Assembly (NCBI GenBank): GCA_027946555.1
Contig: JAPEVC010000023.1
Coordinates: 1-64,000, forward strand
Origin: Gnomoniopsis sp. IMI 355080
Lineage: Eukaryota > Ascomycota > Sordariomycetes > Diaporthales > Gnomoniaceae
DNA: 64,000 nt
Direction of reading: 5' to 3'
Made by a program: the position numbers and the translations under genes. The notes below the pieces were generated by a model, which was not told the origin of the DNA, made no database searches, and saw only the letters and a list, made by a program, of their open reading frames with translations. Position 1 is the stretch's first letter, and each line of letters begins with the position of its first letter. Positions 9,750-20,422 of the stretch are shown here, piece after piece.

Positions 9750-11937
9750 TGCTGAGGCGGCATTGACGTGCGTGCGCCGTTGGGTGGGCACGCTTTCGCT
9801 TTATCTGGTTCCGCAGGCGTACCCGGGCTGTAATGCCGAATGGGTACTTCTGGTGATAGCAACCTTGTAACCCTTGATGGCCACGCTTTATCTGATGTCC
9901 TCGGCTGTCACCCTGGGTTGGTTTAACTTTTGTTATTTTCTGCAATATTGCACCCTACTTTATCTGCCCAGTCATAGTTTGAGTTTGTGGCATTCTCGGG
10001 TTGCTCACAGCTGATTCAGAAATCTCATTACTTCCCCGAGGTCAAGGTCGAAGGGTTTTCCTTGAAGATCTTGTGGGTTGGGGATAAGACGACGTGGCGG
10101 GAACCTTGCCTATTACCTGGATAGTATTGGGAAGTGAAGAGTTGAGATAGATGGTCGTGCCAGTCTCAAAGGAGGGCAATCTTCAACCTATCACTGTCCG
10201 GGATTGAGTGCACGGTCATCATCGTCTCATTGGTCAACAGCAGGTATTTGTAACGTCCTGGCGAGGGGACATCAGCATAGTTTCATGCGGCTACATGCAT
10301 AGTACATCCCTTGTTCGGCCGAGGACTGTTGGGAGGACAATACCAGTAATTAGAAGGGGCGATTATGTACAAGGATAGATGTATGACCGTAGAGGTGGTA
10401 TGGAGTAGTGGTGCGCTGTACAACAATTTCCCATGCAGAATCACTACTATAGTCTATGAACGAGTGCAGCAAGGACAACGTGCAAAATAACCACACGTGC
10501 AATCGACTGGAAGGTAATGATAATTCCACTTGCAAGACAAATGTACATGCTTGCAAAATCATGTGGATGATCATACCGATACGACTACGATCGGTCCTTG
10601 GGTAATTTGATCGTATACATACAATACGAAGGGGCTTGGCGCGAAGCTCAAGTATAATTATTGCATGCGTAGTACTGTGTACTGTAGTATTCCAGACCTC
10701 CTCTATATTACGGTGGATGCATAGTGGCCATGTACTACAGTAGCCGAGTAGGTAGTAGGTGCTCTCGTAGTCAATCACAGCGGTTCACGGTTCCACTAGT
10801 CAGCACCTAGTCCACGGTAAGTGGAGCCGCATAGGGCTGCGGTGGTCATGCGTGCGAGATTTTACACTGCACGCGAACTCGCCGTTGACTATTGCCCTGG
10901 ACGGGGGACGGGGGACCGGGACCGGGACAGGATATGCTCGAATCTCCGGTGCGTGCGCAAGCGCATCAGATGAGGTTCCATCTTACCTCGCTTGGCGGGA
11001 AGTCTGGAAGTCTGTCCGCACAGTACTTATACATACATAGTAGTAAGCTGTTACTATAGTATATAGTAAAGTACTATTACGGGGAAATCGGCTCCGATGC
11101 AAGTCCGTTATGCTGGATGAACAAATATAGAATGAAAGAATCTATCATGTACCTACATATGTACATACATAGTACATGTGCCCGCGAATCTACATCTCGT
11201 TGCATTGCATGCGGATCGTCCACGGAAGCAGAGCCGAGACGAGATCGACGACATGGGTTCTCTAATGTGGTGGTACTCGCATACTCACAAGTGGGCATCA
11301 GGTACATACTGCGTACATACTTTATAGTACGCCGTATCGGGATAGCCTCCACGTGCTGACGACTTCACCTTCCCCATGAGAGTAGACAACACGGTCTAAT
11401 GCGCCCCTTTCTTCCTCATCGTCAAATTCGACACTCAGGCAGCATCCAAGCATATTGCGGCCGGCGCATATATCCCGATATGTCATGACCGCGAACAAAG
11501 TGGATATGAACTCTCTCACGCTCCAACTGCGGGGATGCTATCCAAGGACATGCCTTGTTGCGCATGACTGGCAGGGTCGCTTGCGACCGTTTGGCGCCAG
11601 GGACCCGTGAAGTTGACCTTCTTTGTCTTCACATTATTCTGGGATCTTCTTCCTTTGCATTCCTTGCTGGAGCAATTTGCAGGAGGATGCGCACGGTCGT
11701 AGGGTTCAGATAATGGCTCTATTATAGTTGTCGTGACTACACACACGGCACGCGGGAGCTTCATGCCCGCTCGACAAGATTTTGTGGTAGCAGCGATTCG
11801 AAGCCGATCTAGGTTGAAGGACGATTGCATTATCTCGCAGAGCTGTCCGTCAGATATCCTGGCTGCGCTCCGGGAAAACCTTCTGCGGCCGGACCCCTCG
11901 ATCAATGCAAAGTGCTCCCTCTCCCCTCCTCTCAACA
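9750..11937. other. Long spacer upstream of the RGS-LOV gene
   Basis: About 2.2 kb without a convincing gene. It includes a CATGCATAGTACAT / TACATACATA-rich tract at about 10270-11350 and should hold promoter elements of the RGS-LOV gene and, near 9750-10000, those of the cupin gene. Confidence 0.5.
10270..11350. repeat. GTAC/TACATA-rich low-complexity tract
   Basis: Words such as CATAGTACAT, TACATACATAG, GTAGTACTGTGTACTG and ATAGTATATAGTAAAGTACTA recur, densest at 10640-10760, 11020-11080 and 11145-11180. They are mostly self-complementary around GTAC. No repeat unit of fixed length was found, so this is a compositional cluster rather than a tandem array. Confidence 0.55.
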
Positions 11938-14912
11938 ATGGCTACCGACCATGATGTTATCTTGAACCAAGTACTTCCATACGTCGACTCTGGTGTAATC
12001 GGCAAAGCACAGAAATCCATCACTGAGCTGAACTGGGACGACTCTGACAGCCCCGACTTTGACACGGATGCACGCTCGACACCAGCCCCCTCTTTCGTGA
12101 CCTCACGAGCCGAAAGCACCAGCTCGCTCAGCTATACAGGCCTCAGCGGTGGATTGTCGCCTCCACGCAGACGCAGGCCTGTGACCTTTGCCAACTTTGA
12201 CGGCCACTACGCTGACGAAATGGTCGAAGGTCTCGAGAACACTGATGTGGGTGTTGCTAAGCTAACCAACGGCAATACGCGACAGATCTCCGATATCAAG
12301 GATATAGACATGACAGAACTATCTCGCCAACTATCAGGACACCTACCACAGTCTCTCCGGCCCAGTCCGGTGTCATCGACGCAGATGCGTGACGGAGATA
12401 CCGATTATCACCGTGCGGATATCCCGACCAGACAGTCATCCAAGGGGGAGAGAGGTACAAAGGGCGCTAGCTACAACCATGTGTCAAAGGCTGTTGCTCC
12501 TGCTCATAGCGTGGGAATGAAGGCCGCCGAACCTGACCACACTCGAGTATCAGTCATCCTCGAACATGATCACGACGTGACCGAGGAGGACGATGGTGGC
12601 GACATAGAATATCTGCCAACTGCGCAATACAAGGGCCCGTCTCGGCATCGCCAGGAAAGGTCCTCGACACCCCCACCAATTCGGAACGGCCGACCAAGTC
12701 GCGTTCTGATGTATGACAGCTTCGAGGAAGACGACGACTTGTGCGACGACATGGACGCAAATGGGTACGAGAGCAATGACTCCCAGCCAACACGGCGGCC
12801 GAGCGCGCCAGCTTCTTTCGAGGGCAAGCGCAAGCCTCCACTGACTTCCCGAAACAACGAGAGGCGCCTGAACAGCCTGAATAGCGACAATATGCGCACA
12901 CCAAAGAGCAGCGTGCGCGGATCTCCGATGAGTGGCGTACACGGCCCCCATGGCAGAGCAAGAGGTTTGGCCACGCATCTTCAAACCGCGCGAACGCCAA
13001 TGCTTGACCATGTTCGGCTGTACCAAGACGCAGAGCAGAAGAAACCATTGTCCGACCGGTACCCAGAGACTCGCAGCTCTTCACGGCAGCCGCAACAGCA
13101 GGCACGGGGATACAAGAGCATCGATGATGCCATGTTTACTGGCTACTCGGGGGGGTTATACGCCGCCGGGGCCGATCCGGACGGAACCCCGCTCAGGAGA
13201 CCGCGCAGCGACGATGAGCTATCGATGCGACAGCAGTCAATCTCCGGCAACACTACCATGAGCGCAACGTCCCAGTCTGCGCTTCCCGATTTCTTTAGCC
13301 CGAGCATATTCCATGTTGTGCTTCACAATCCGACCACGGCACACCAGCTACTCAAATTCAGCGAGACGCGGCTCTGTTCCGAGAATGTCGAGTTCCTCAA
13401 CAAGGTGGACGAATACCGAACGACACTGAACAACCTAGCAAGCCAGATGGCCGCAATTCACAAAAACTTTATCTCACCCGGTTCCCACAGTCAAATTAAT
13501 GTGAACGGAGCAATGCTGAGACAGACCCACAAGGAGATGAAATCCCTCATCAATAGCGCATTTCCTGCCATGGAGACCGTGTTCACGGACCTCCAGGAGC
13601 AAATTGAGACACTCGTCTTCCAGGACATATACCCTCGCTTCGTGCGACACCAGGTGGCTCTGAGTGCGACGAAAGCGCTCGGAAGTGACCGGTTCAAATA
13701 CCAAGGTTTGGGAGATTGCTTTACCCTGACCGATCCAAAGTAAGTTTCCGCTCAAGAAAGGGGATGAAAGGAGGTTGCTGACCCAGAATCGAAACCAGCA
13801 TCGCAGATAACCCCATCCTCTTCGCCTCGGATGGCTTTGTCAAGGTGACGGGGTACTCGCGCACCGAGATCATACCGCGAAACTGCAGATTTCTTCAGGG
13901 TCCCTTTACTGACCGACAGCCCGTCAAGCGCCTGAAGCAATCGATCGAAGAGCGCAAGGAATGTGTAGAGCTTCTGCTCAACTACAAGAAAAACGGAGAC
14001 CCATTCTGGAACCTGCTTTACGTCGGTAAGTTGCGGCCCTTGTACACTCAATGAATCCATCTGACCTGAACATAAAATGCTCAGCACCACTTTATGATGC
14101 CAAGGGCAAGATCGCGTTTTTCATCGGTGGGCAGGTGAACTGTTCCACGACTATTCATAGCAATGTCGACGTTATGAAGGTGCTGTCATTATCCAATGTC
14201 AATGACGCTGAGGAAAATGAAGCTCTCAGGACTTCGTCTTTGCACAAACAAGCACCGCTTATGAGACCATCTGCCCGCAGGGCGTTGCTGAAGGCGTTTG
14301 GCGTGCGCGTCGACGAGCACATAGTGACGCCAACAGGGGATACCGGCATGGAAGACGGGGTGCTGAATCGTATGCAGGGGCAGGACCTGAGTTCCCAAAT
14401 GAAGGAATTTTACACTGCCTACTCAAAGGTTAGTACACCATCCATAAGAATGAGGTGTAAAGTGCAACGACTAACCCGGTCAATCATCCGACAGTACTTG
14501 GTAGTCCGAGCGAGCACTTTCAACATCGAGTTCTACTCAGACGGCATAGTTGAGGCGCTCAACCCAGCCAACATGGCTGGCAGTATGGTCGTGGGCAGCG
14601 AGGTCTTCCGATTCTTTGGCCAGAACATGCTCACGAAACAGAACGATTACAAGACTCGGGTCAAGAACGCCATCCGTGCTGGCCTGCCGACGAGCACCCC
14701 GCTACGATTGCAGACGAAGCGGTCCGCTATCTTCCGGGGGGATGAGTCCTTTGTAGCGCATTGGACGCCGCTGAAAGACGAGAAAGCAAAGTAGGTCTCC
14801 TGTCCGGAGGACTTTGGTAATTGTCCCTCTGACGGAGAAAACCCCACTAACTTCGTGACATAGTGTCATGTGGATTGTTGTCACCCTTGCCGCCATAGCA
14901 GCTATGGGTTGA
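11938..14912 (+). CDS. RGS-LOV blue-light photoreceptor
   Basis: Five exons (11938-13739, 13787-14025, 14085-14428, 14495-14790, 14864-14912) join in frame to 909 residues. The first about 440 residues are polar and disordered. An RGS-like domain follows (about 450-585: LHNPTTAHQLLKFSE, ENVEFLNKVDEY, INVNG, VFQDIYPRFV); such domains speed GTP hydrolysis by G-alpha. A LOV/PAS domain starts at about 605 (NPILFASDGFVKVTGYS) with the flavin-adduct motif RNCRFLQGP, so the photoactive cysteine (about C634) is present, plus NGDPFWNLL and AFFIGGQVN. The usual Gly of G-x-NCRFLQ is Pro here. The order matches Botrytis BcLOV4-type proteins, which bind acidic membrane lipids in blue light. A C-terminal domain without clear homology ends in a short hydrophobic tail. 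An in-frame ATG 33 bases upstream (11905) is an alternative start. Confidence 0.88.
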
Positions 14913-15638
14913 AGACATGACTAGACTGCTGCGTGGAGAGTGGGAAATTGGGGGGGGGGGGCGCTCTCATGTTGAGAACACAGCACTTAATGATCGACGC
15001 GCGGATGACTGGCAAAGTCCTCCGACTCTTCGGAATTACAGTACGAAGTAAATACGTCCTGGAAAATAATAAATGTAAGCTAAATCCCGTCGCAGGTGGT
15101 GGATACGTACTATCGTGGAGGCGCTGTGGCCTATCCCGGGGACTATGCCATCTATTTTTGAGCTGGAGAGATTGGCATTGTGAAGGCACTTGAAGTTCGA
15201 ATTCGCTTCTCCCAAAAGACCTGAATATATATATGTCCAATATGAGCAATGCGACCCTGCAGATGCTGAACTAGGCGACTTGGGCTCAAGAAGACGATGT
15301 GTTCGTGGCCTGTTTGAAATTCAAATTTATATTCCCAGTATTCTTGATACGCAAAAACTGATAGTATGAGGAGAGGGCTCAACCTGAAAACAACTGGCTG
15401 CCCTTTGACTCCGTGCCACAGACGCCCGTCCTCCTTACGAAGCCATTCCAAGATGCCGTCTGCTCATTCGTGGTATCATAGAACGAACTCATTGTTGCTC
15501 CGATATGTACTGAAGAGAACCCCGACCCCGATTGCTACCACATAACACTAGTACAGACCAAAGCAATGGATTCGCTCGCGTGTGTGCTGGTAGAAGTGGA
15601 GATGTGTGCGTATCTGCACATCCTGCTGTGGCAGGCCA
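14913..15638. other. Convergent intergenic region
   Basis: Lies between the 3' ends of the RGS-LOV and acyltransferase genes. It contains an uninterrupted G run of about a dozen bases at 14950-14962. No gene is seen. Confidence 0.5.
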
Positions 15639-16994
15639 TCAGGCCAATACGTGCGTAAATCTGTACCAAACCTTTGTAATAATGTTCCCAATAAGAGCAA
15701 AGACGCCCACCACTACAAATATGCGAAGGAATTCCCACCAATACTTGGTGCGCACTTCGGTTTCGATGTAGTCCATAGCATCCAGCTTGGCGTGATCGTC
15801 AGGCGCCGCGGCATTTGGTGGGAAGCGGCCCGTGGTCTTATAAGTCTCCATCACGGCGTCCTTCTCATACCATCGCTCTCGCAGCCAGGTGTCAAATTGG
15901 TCGTGGTCGTTCAGAGGTATGTCGTCAATACGGAAGCGGCGCCAATAGAAGTTGACGGACTTCGGAGGCCGGCCTTGGAAGTAGGTGCCTGACAGGGTAA
16001 AGTACTCTTCGCCAAATCCGCCTCGTCTGTGAGGGAAAGAAAGATGAGTGTATGTTCGAGCGAAAGCGGGTTGGGAAGGGAAAAAAAAAAAGGAATGTAC
16101 TCACGGGACGCCCTCGTAGGCAACGGTGCAGTCGTACACGTATTCGACGCTGCCCTTGAGTTCTTTCAAGATGAAGTACATGCCACTGCTCCGGGGCAGT
16201 AGTAGATGCTGGCAATCTTTGATGCCACTCTTTTCTGCCCATTTGGCGGATCTGACACGGCCGTTGTCGGACAGATTGGTACCCTCGGGGAAGAGAAGAA
16301 GCCACATGGGATTAAGATATTTCTTGCCGTCGGGAGCCGTGTGGCTCATTTTGAGTTTTCCAAGACGGTAGGCTAGGCGTGGCAGGTCGACGGCCATCTT
16401 GCGGGACATGAAGATGAAGCCGTAGAACATCATGCCTGGGCCGATGACGGGGATGTATTTGAGCGACTCCTTCAGAATGATGTACAGATAGCCATGCATC
16501 TTGGGATTGTTGGCATAGCCGACCCACCAGAGATATAGCCAGTCGGTATAAATCTGATGGTTTGCGATCATGACAATGCGGTCGGGGAAGTCGAATTCGA
16601 CACGGCCGTCGGGGGTGCGCCAGATCTGGCCAGCAACAGAGTGGTCGCCACTGATGCGGATGGTGGTAGGGCCCCAGATCTTGGTCATGGTGATGACGAG
16701 AAGACCAAAGGATTCCTTTGTCAGGGCCATGTAGGCGTAGTACAGGTCACGATTGATCCAGTACAGAGGGGCGCCTATGAACTGTGTGATGTTGATGGCC
16801 ACGCAGCACGAGACAAAATAGGCAAAGAAGCTGAGGCCTCTTGTGAACTGGGTGAGGCGGCTCTTCTTGACCCTTCCAGAGGGATGTGTGATGTTGTCTG
16901 TGTCATCTTTGGGCGTGGTGAGGGTCGGAGCAAGCTTCGGGGCGGGCAGGCCCTGGGATGAGGGCTGCGATCGCTTGCGCAAGTCGGCCGACAT
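15639..16994 (-). CDS. PlsC-type lysophospholipid acyltransferase
   Basis: Two exons (16994-16105 and 16026-15639; 78-nt intron with GTGAGT donor) give 425 residues. It belongs to the AGPAT/LCLAT family that moves an acyl chain from acyl-CoA to a lysophospholipid, probably in the ER; yeast Cst26/Psi1 is a plausible relative. The catalytic NHx4D motif appears as NHQIYTD (about 145-151) and the glycerophosphate-binding motif as FPEGTNLS (about 235-242), followed by LPRSSGM. Membrane segments are predicted near 50-79 and at the C-terminus (RIFVVVGVFALIGNIITKVW). The frame remains open upstream of ATG 16994 to 17087; I chose 16994 because the extra segment lacks family character. It is divergent from the NAD kinase gene. 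Confidence 0.85.
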
Positions 16995-17594
16995 GGTGAT
17001 AGTATTGTGGGGGTATTCGCGAGGTGGTGAATAGTGTGTGTCGTGTATCTCGTGCTGGCGGATCTCTTGTGTCTCTTGTCGGAGCACTTCGGGCGAGAGT
17101 GTTAGCCCTGTCTGTTTCGTGGCAGTGTCATGCAGAATACAGCTCAGGCGGACCTGCAGAGCGCGAAAGCAGGGCGAGAAGAGGTGCCGAGCGGTAGGTT
17201 AATAGCTAGAGCCCCATCGTGCCGAGAGGCGGGACGACCGGATGTTGAGGAGGATCGAGTTCACGTGGAAGAGGAGGGGGAGAGGGCGATAGTATGTAGC
17301 GAGTCACAACAGATGAGAGAGCAGAGAAGGATGAGGAAGACGAAGAAGAAAAAGAAAAAGAGACCGAGCAAGTCGAGCAGGTGAAGCACAAGGCGGGGAG
17401 GGGCTTTTGGTGGGTTCCAAAAAGATAAGATACAGGTCGAAAAAGGATGGTTGCAAGAGAGTTGCACGCGACACCCCAAGTTGAAGACGACCGACCAGCT
17501 GATGGATGCTGCGCTGTGATGTGTGATGGTGATAGCCCGAACTGCCCGACCGCTCCGATACGTCACCCGCCGTGAGAGAATGACAGGGATATAA

Positions 17595-17625
<31 letters not shown>

Positions 17626-18042
17626 CCCGCCCGCCCGCCTGCCCATACAAAGAGAGCCGCATCCTAAGAATGTGCATGTGTGGTGGGGGTTTTGTTTCTT
17701 TATGACGAATCTGGGGTAATCGATCCTGCTCTCTATTGGCCTTGAGCACCCCACTCCACACCCTGCCCTACCACGATGCTCCTCCCGCGCTCCTCCTCTT
17801 CTTTTTGATTTATTTATTTCATTTTTAATATTTCTGGGTGCTAAAAAAGAAAAAAGGAAAAAAGAATACAACAGATAAACACAGTGCTGCGGTGCATCTC
17901 AAGACACTGCACGCACACCTCACTGCACCCGTGGCGGACTTGGACCCGGACATCGACCCGGAGACATGTCTTGTCCCCGCTTCCACCCTCCTCACCTACC
18001 AGGTCACCTCCTCCGCGCCGTCGCTACAGGCACAGGCGGCTC
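16995..18042. promoter_or_regulatory. Divergent promoter with microsatellites
   Basis: About 1.05 kb between the start codons of the acyltransferase and the NAD kinase. It holds a GAAGAAGAAAAAGAAAAAG tract (17337-17360), a CTGC/CCGC tetranucleotide run (about 17596-17643) and a purine-rich A tract (17842-17865) in what is probably the kinase 5' leader. Confidence 0.5.
17596..17643. repeat. (CTGC)n/(CCGC)n microsatellite
   Basis: About eight CTGC-type units followed by three CCGC-type units. A slippage-prone promoter repeat, likely variable in length between strains. Confidence 0.85.
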
Positions 18043-19455
18043 ATGACTGAGCTGTTATTGCTCCAAAGAATGAACCTCGTTGGGTCCTGTACTATCAGGA
18101 GGCCCCTCGCCCTCGCTCTCCCTCTCTCCCTCGCCCGCACAGCTTCACCTTCAGCCTCACCTCCAGCCTCACCTCCAGCCTCTCGCCTCTTCTCCTCCAC
18201 ATCCCCTCGGCCACTCATCCGTGATGTCTCCTCCCTTCCCGACAGGATCGGCCCCTCGTACCAAGAGACCTCCGTAGGCCTTCTCGCCCTCCATTGGAAG
18301 CAACCCCCGCGCAACATCCTTCTCATTCCCAAGCTTCATGCCCCCAGGGTCGTCCAGGATGCCGCTCGCTTTGCACAACACCTCCATGAGAATCACCCAG
18401 ACATCAACATCGTCTTCGAAAGCCGCATCGCCCAGAGAATCCACAAAGACCTGCCTTTTCCCGTCTACTCCACCGCCCGCAGCGATCCTGCCACCCAGTT
18501 CCCCAACAAGATCGACCTGGTCACCACCCTCGGCGGCGATGGTACCATCCTTCGCGCCGCGAGCCTCTTCTCCCTCCAGTCCAGCGTCCCGCCTATTCTT
18601 TCTTTCAGCATGGGCACCCTCGGCTTCCTGGGCGAGTGGAAGTTTGCCGAGTTCAAGGACGCCTGGACCCGTGTCTACTGCAGCGCGACCCCAAACCACC
18701 CCGCAAAGCCAAAGGTCCTCTTGCGACACCGTCTCAAGGTTGGAGTCTACGATGAGGATGGCAAGAACATCAACAACCAGATGATGCCCACCTCCACCGC
18801 CGAGGCCCACCAGCGACTGCGTCTGCTTCCCCTGAGTGCCGAGCAAGAGGCTTCACTCGGCATCCCCGGCTGGGAGCCTCCCGTCAAGGTGCCTCCCACC
18901 TTCCATGCCGTCAACGAGCTGCTCTTGCACCGTGGCGGCCAACCTCATCTAGCCATCATTGACGTTTTTGTCAACAATCATTTCCTGACCGAGGCCATCT
19001 GCGATGGCATCTTGGTCAGCACCCCGACCGGCTCTACTGCTTATTCTCTCAGCGCTGGAGGCGCCATCGTTCACCCCTTGGTCGGCTCGCTGCTCATCAC
19101 CCCTATCTGCCCCAGGAGCCTGAGTTTCAGACCCCTCGTGCTTCCGCTCGATACAAAGGTAGTCCTTCGCCTAAGCGAGAGAAATCGAGGTCGTGAACTC
19201 GAAGTCAGCATTGACGGGAAGAGGCGTACCGGCGCGAGCCCCGGCATGGAGATCCGAGTCCAAGGGGAGACCATAACCAAGGCGGACGATGGGTCGTGGT
19301 CCGGTGGTGTCCCTTGTGTTATTAGAGACCATCATAGGGAAAAGACGCAAGAAAATGACCACGACGACGACGACGACGACAATGATGACGGCTGGGTTGG
19401 TGGCTTGAATGGTCTGCTCAAATTCAACTACCCTTTTGGGAAAGAATCTGCTTGA
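18043..19455 (+). CDS. POS5: Mitochondrial NAD(H) kinase, Pos5-like
   Basis: A single-exon 470-residue ATP-NAD(H) kinase that makes NADP(H). Residues 1-70 are rich in Arg, Ser, Ala and Leu (SLARTASPSASPP, RLFSSTSPRPL) and look like a mitochondrial presequence. That points to yeast Pos5, which prefers NADH, rather than cytosolic Utr1. Conserved motifs are all present: TLGGDGTILRAA (GGDGT at about 164-168), SMGTLGFLGEW, VNELLLHRG (about 290) and TPTGSTAYSLSAGG (about 327). The C-terminus carries an unusual acidic run (DHDDDDDDNDDG) before the closing FNYPFGKE. The frame is open upstream, but 18043 is the first in-frame ATG; 18070 is an alternative. The substrate preference is inferred from targeting and neighbouring motifs, not shown. 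Confidence 0.87.
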   Translation: MTELLLLQRMNLVGSCTIRRPLALALPLSLARTASPSASPPASPPASRLFSSTSPRPLIRDVSSLPDRIGPSYQETSVGLLALHWKQPPRNILLIPKLHAPRVVQDAARFAQHLHENHPDINIVFESRIAQRIHKDLPFPVYSTARSDPATQFPNKIDLVTTLGGDGTILRAASLFSLQSSVPPILSFSMGTLGFLGEWKFAEFKDAWTRVYCSATPNHPAKPKVLLRHRLKVGVYDEDGKNINNQMMPTSTAEAHQRLRLLPLSAEQEASLGIPGWEPPVKVPPTFHAVNELLLHRGGQPHLAIIDVFVNNHFLTEAICDGILVSTPTGSTAYSLSAGGAIVHPLVGSLLITPICPRSLSFRPLVLPLDTKVVLRLSERNRGRELEVSIDGKRRTGASPGMEIRVQGETITKADDGSWSGGVPCVIRDHHREKTQENDHDDDDDDNDDGWVGGLNGLLKFNYPFGKESA

Positions 19456-20422
19456 GGACCGCCTTTCATCTTTGAGCTGGACAGGAAAACTCTTTGATCC
19501 AACGGTCCGAGAATTATAATACAGCTGTTGAATGATACCCTGTGGAATGCGATAATGGTGGTTCTACATTTAAAAGTGTAAAAGAAAAGCTCAAGCCATA
19601 TCAACTATGATTGTTCGAACATCATAATCACCATCAACAGCATGCTCGTCGAGAATTTCACACATGTGACTGGCCAAGAGCTATATCAGCCAGCTAGCTG
19701 GTTTCTATACGTGTCTGCACTCATACACCGGTTGCAGAGATTGGGAGGGAATCCAAGAGGCACGCACCGGCTCCCCGCCTGTTGCCTGACCGGTGAGTTT
19801 GCTTTCTGATCTCGCTTTTCGGGCGCAATGAGAAAACGAGAACTCTAGATCGCCGTGGACAACGTACTCATTGGTGTCCCGCGCATGTCCACAACTTTGA
19901 GACGAGCCCACTGTCCAAGGTCATCGGCCCGCTTATTATGCCGACAGGGTCTGTGTCTTGGCTGAATGCTGCTGCGTCCTTTACAACGGGACGTTGGCTC
20001 CATGAGGGAGGAGGGTCCTATGCTAAGGATAATCCTGTGGTCAGCGGCCTCGTCAAAGAGCGTCCCCTCTTGTTTGATGCTGGCCTGGTCGAACTTGAGG
20101 GAGTATCAAGCAGCGCAGTGCTGTCAAGCATCTAGGAATGGTATGCACACAATATTCTCATGGAAGCAACCTGGAATACGATGACTGATATTTCACAGAG
20201 TAGTGGATTATGATAGCCCCGTGGGAGTGAATGTATATCTTAAAAAATACTACTATGTAGGGTTTGAATGGCCAAGGATCGTCGAGAAGTATAAAAATCA
20301 CCGTCATATTCCCTGACAACAATCCCATCTGCCGCTCCTCCATGGTTTACAAAGAATTAATACTTAGATAGAAGCGGAAGATCTTTCATCACACTCGCCC
20401 TGATAAAATCCGTAGCGTTTCA
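19456..20422. other. Convergent intergenic region, no gene seen
   Basis: Between the 3' ends of the kinase and the mucin-like gene. Only short random frames; no RNA gene seen. Confidence 0.45.

Noticed and set aside
10350..10778. 142-codon minus-strand frame
   Set aside because: Lies in the GTAC-rich tract, has no domain and its composition follows the repeat words.
12550..13105. Several overlapping antisense frames over the RGS-LOV gene
   Set aside because: Shadows of the disordered N-terminal coding region.
17596..17643. Regular repeat that might be taken for an array
   Set aside because: A simple tetranucleotide microsatellite without spacers; CRISPR arrays are not expected in fungi.
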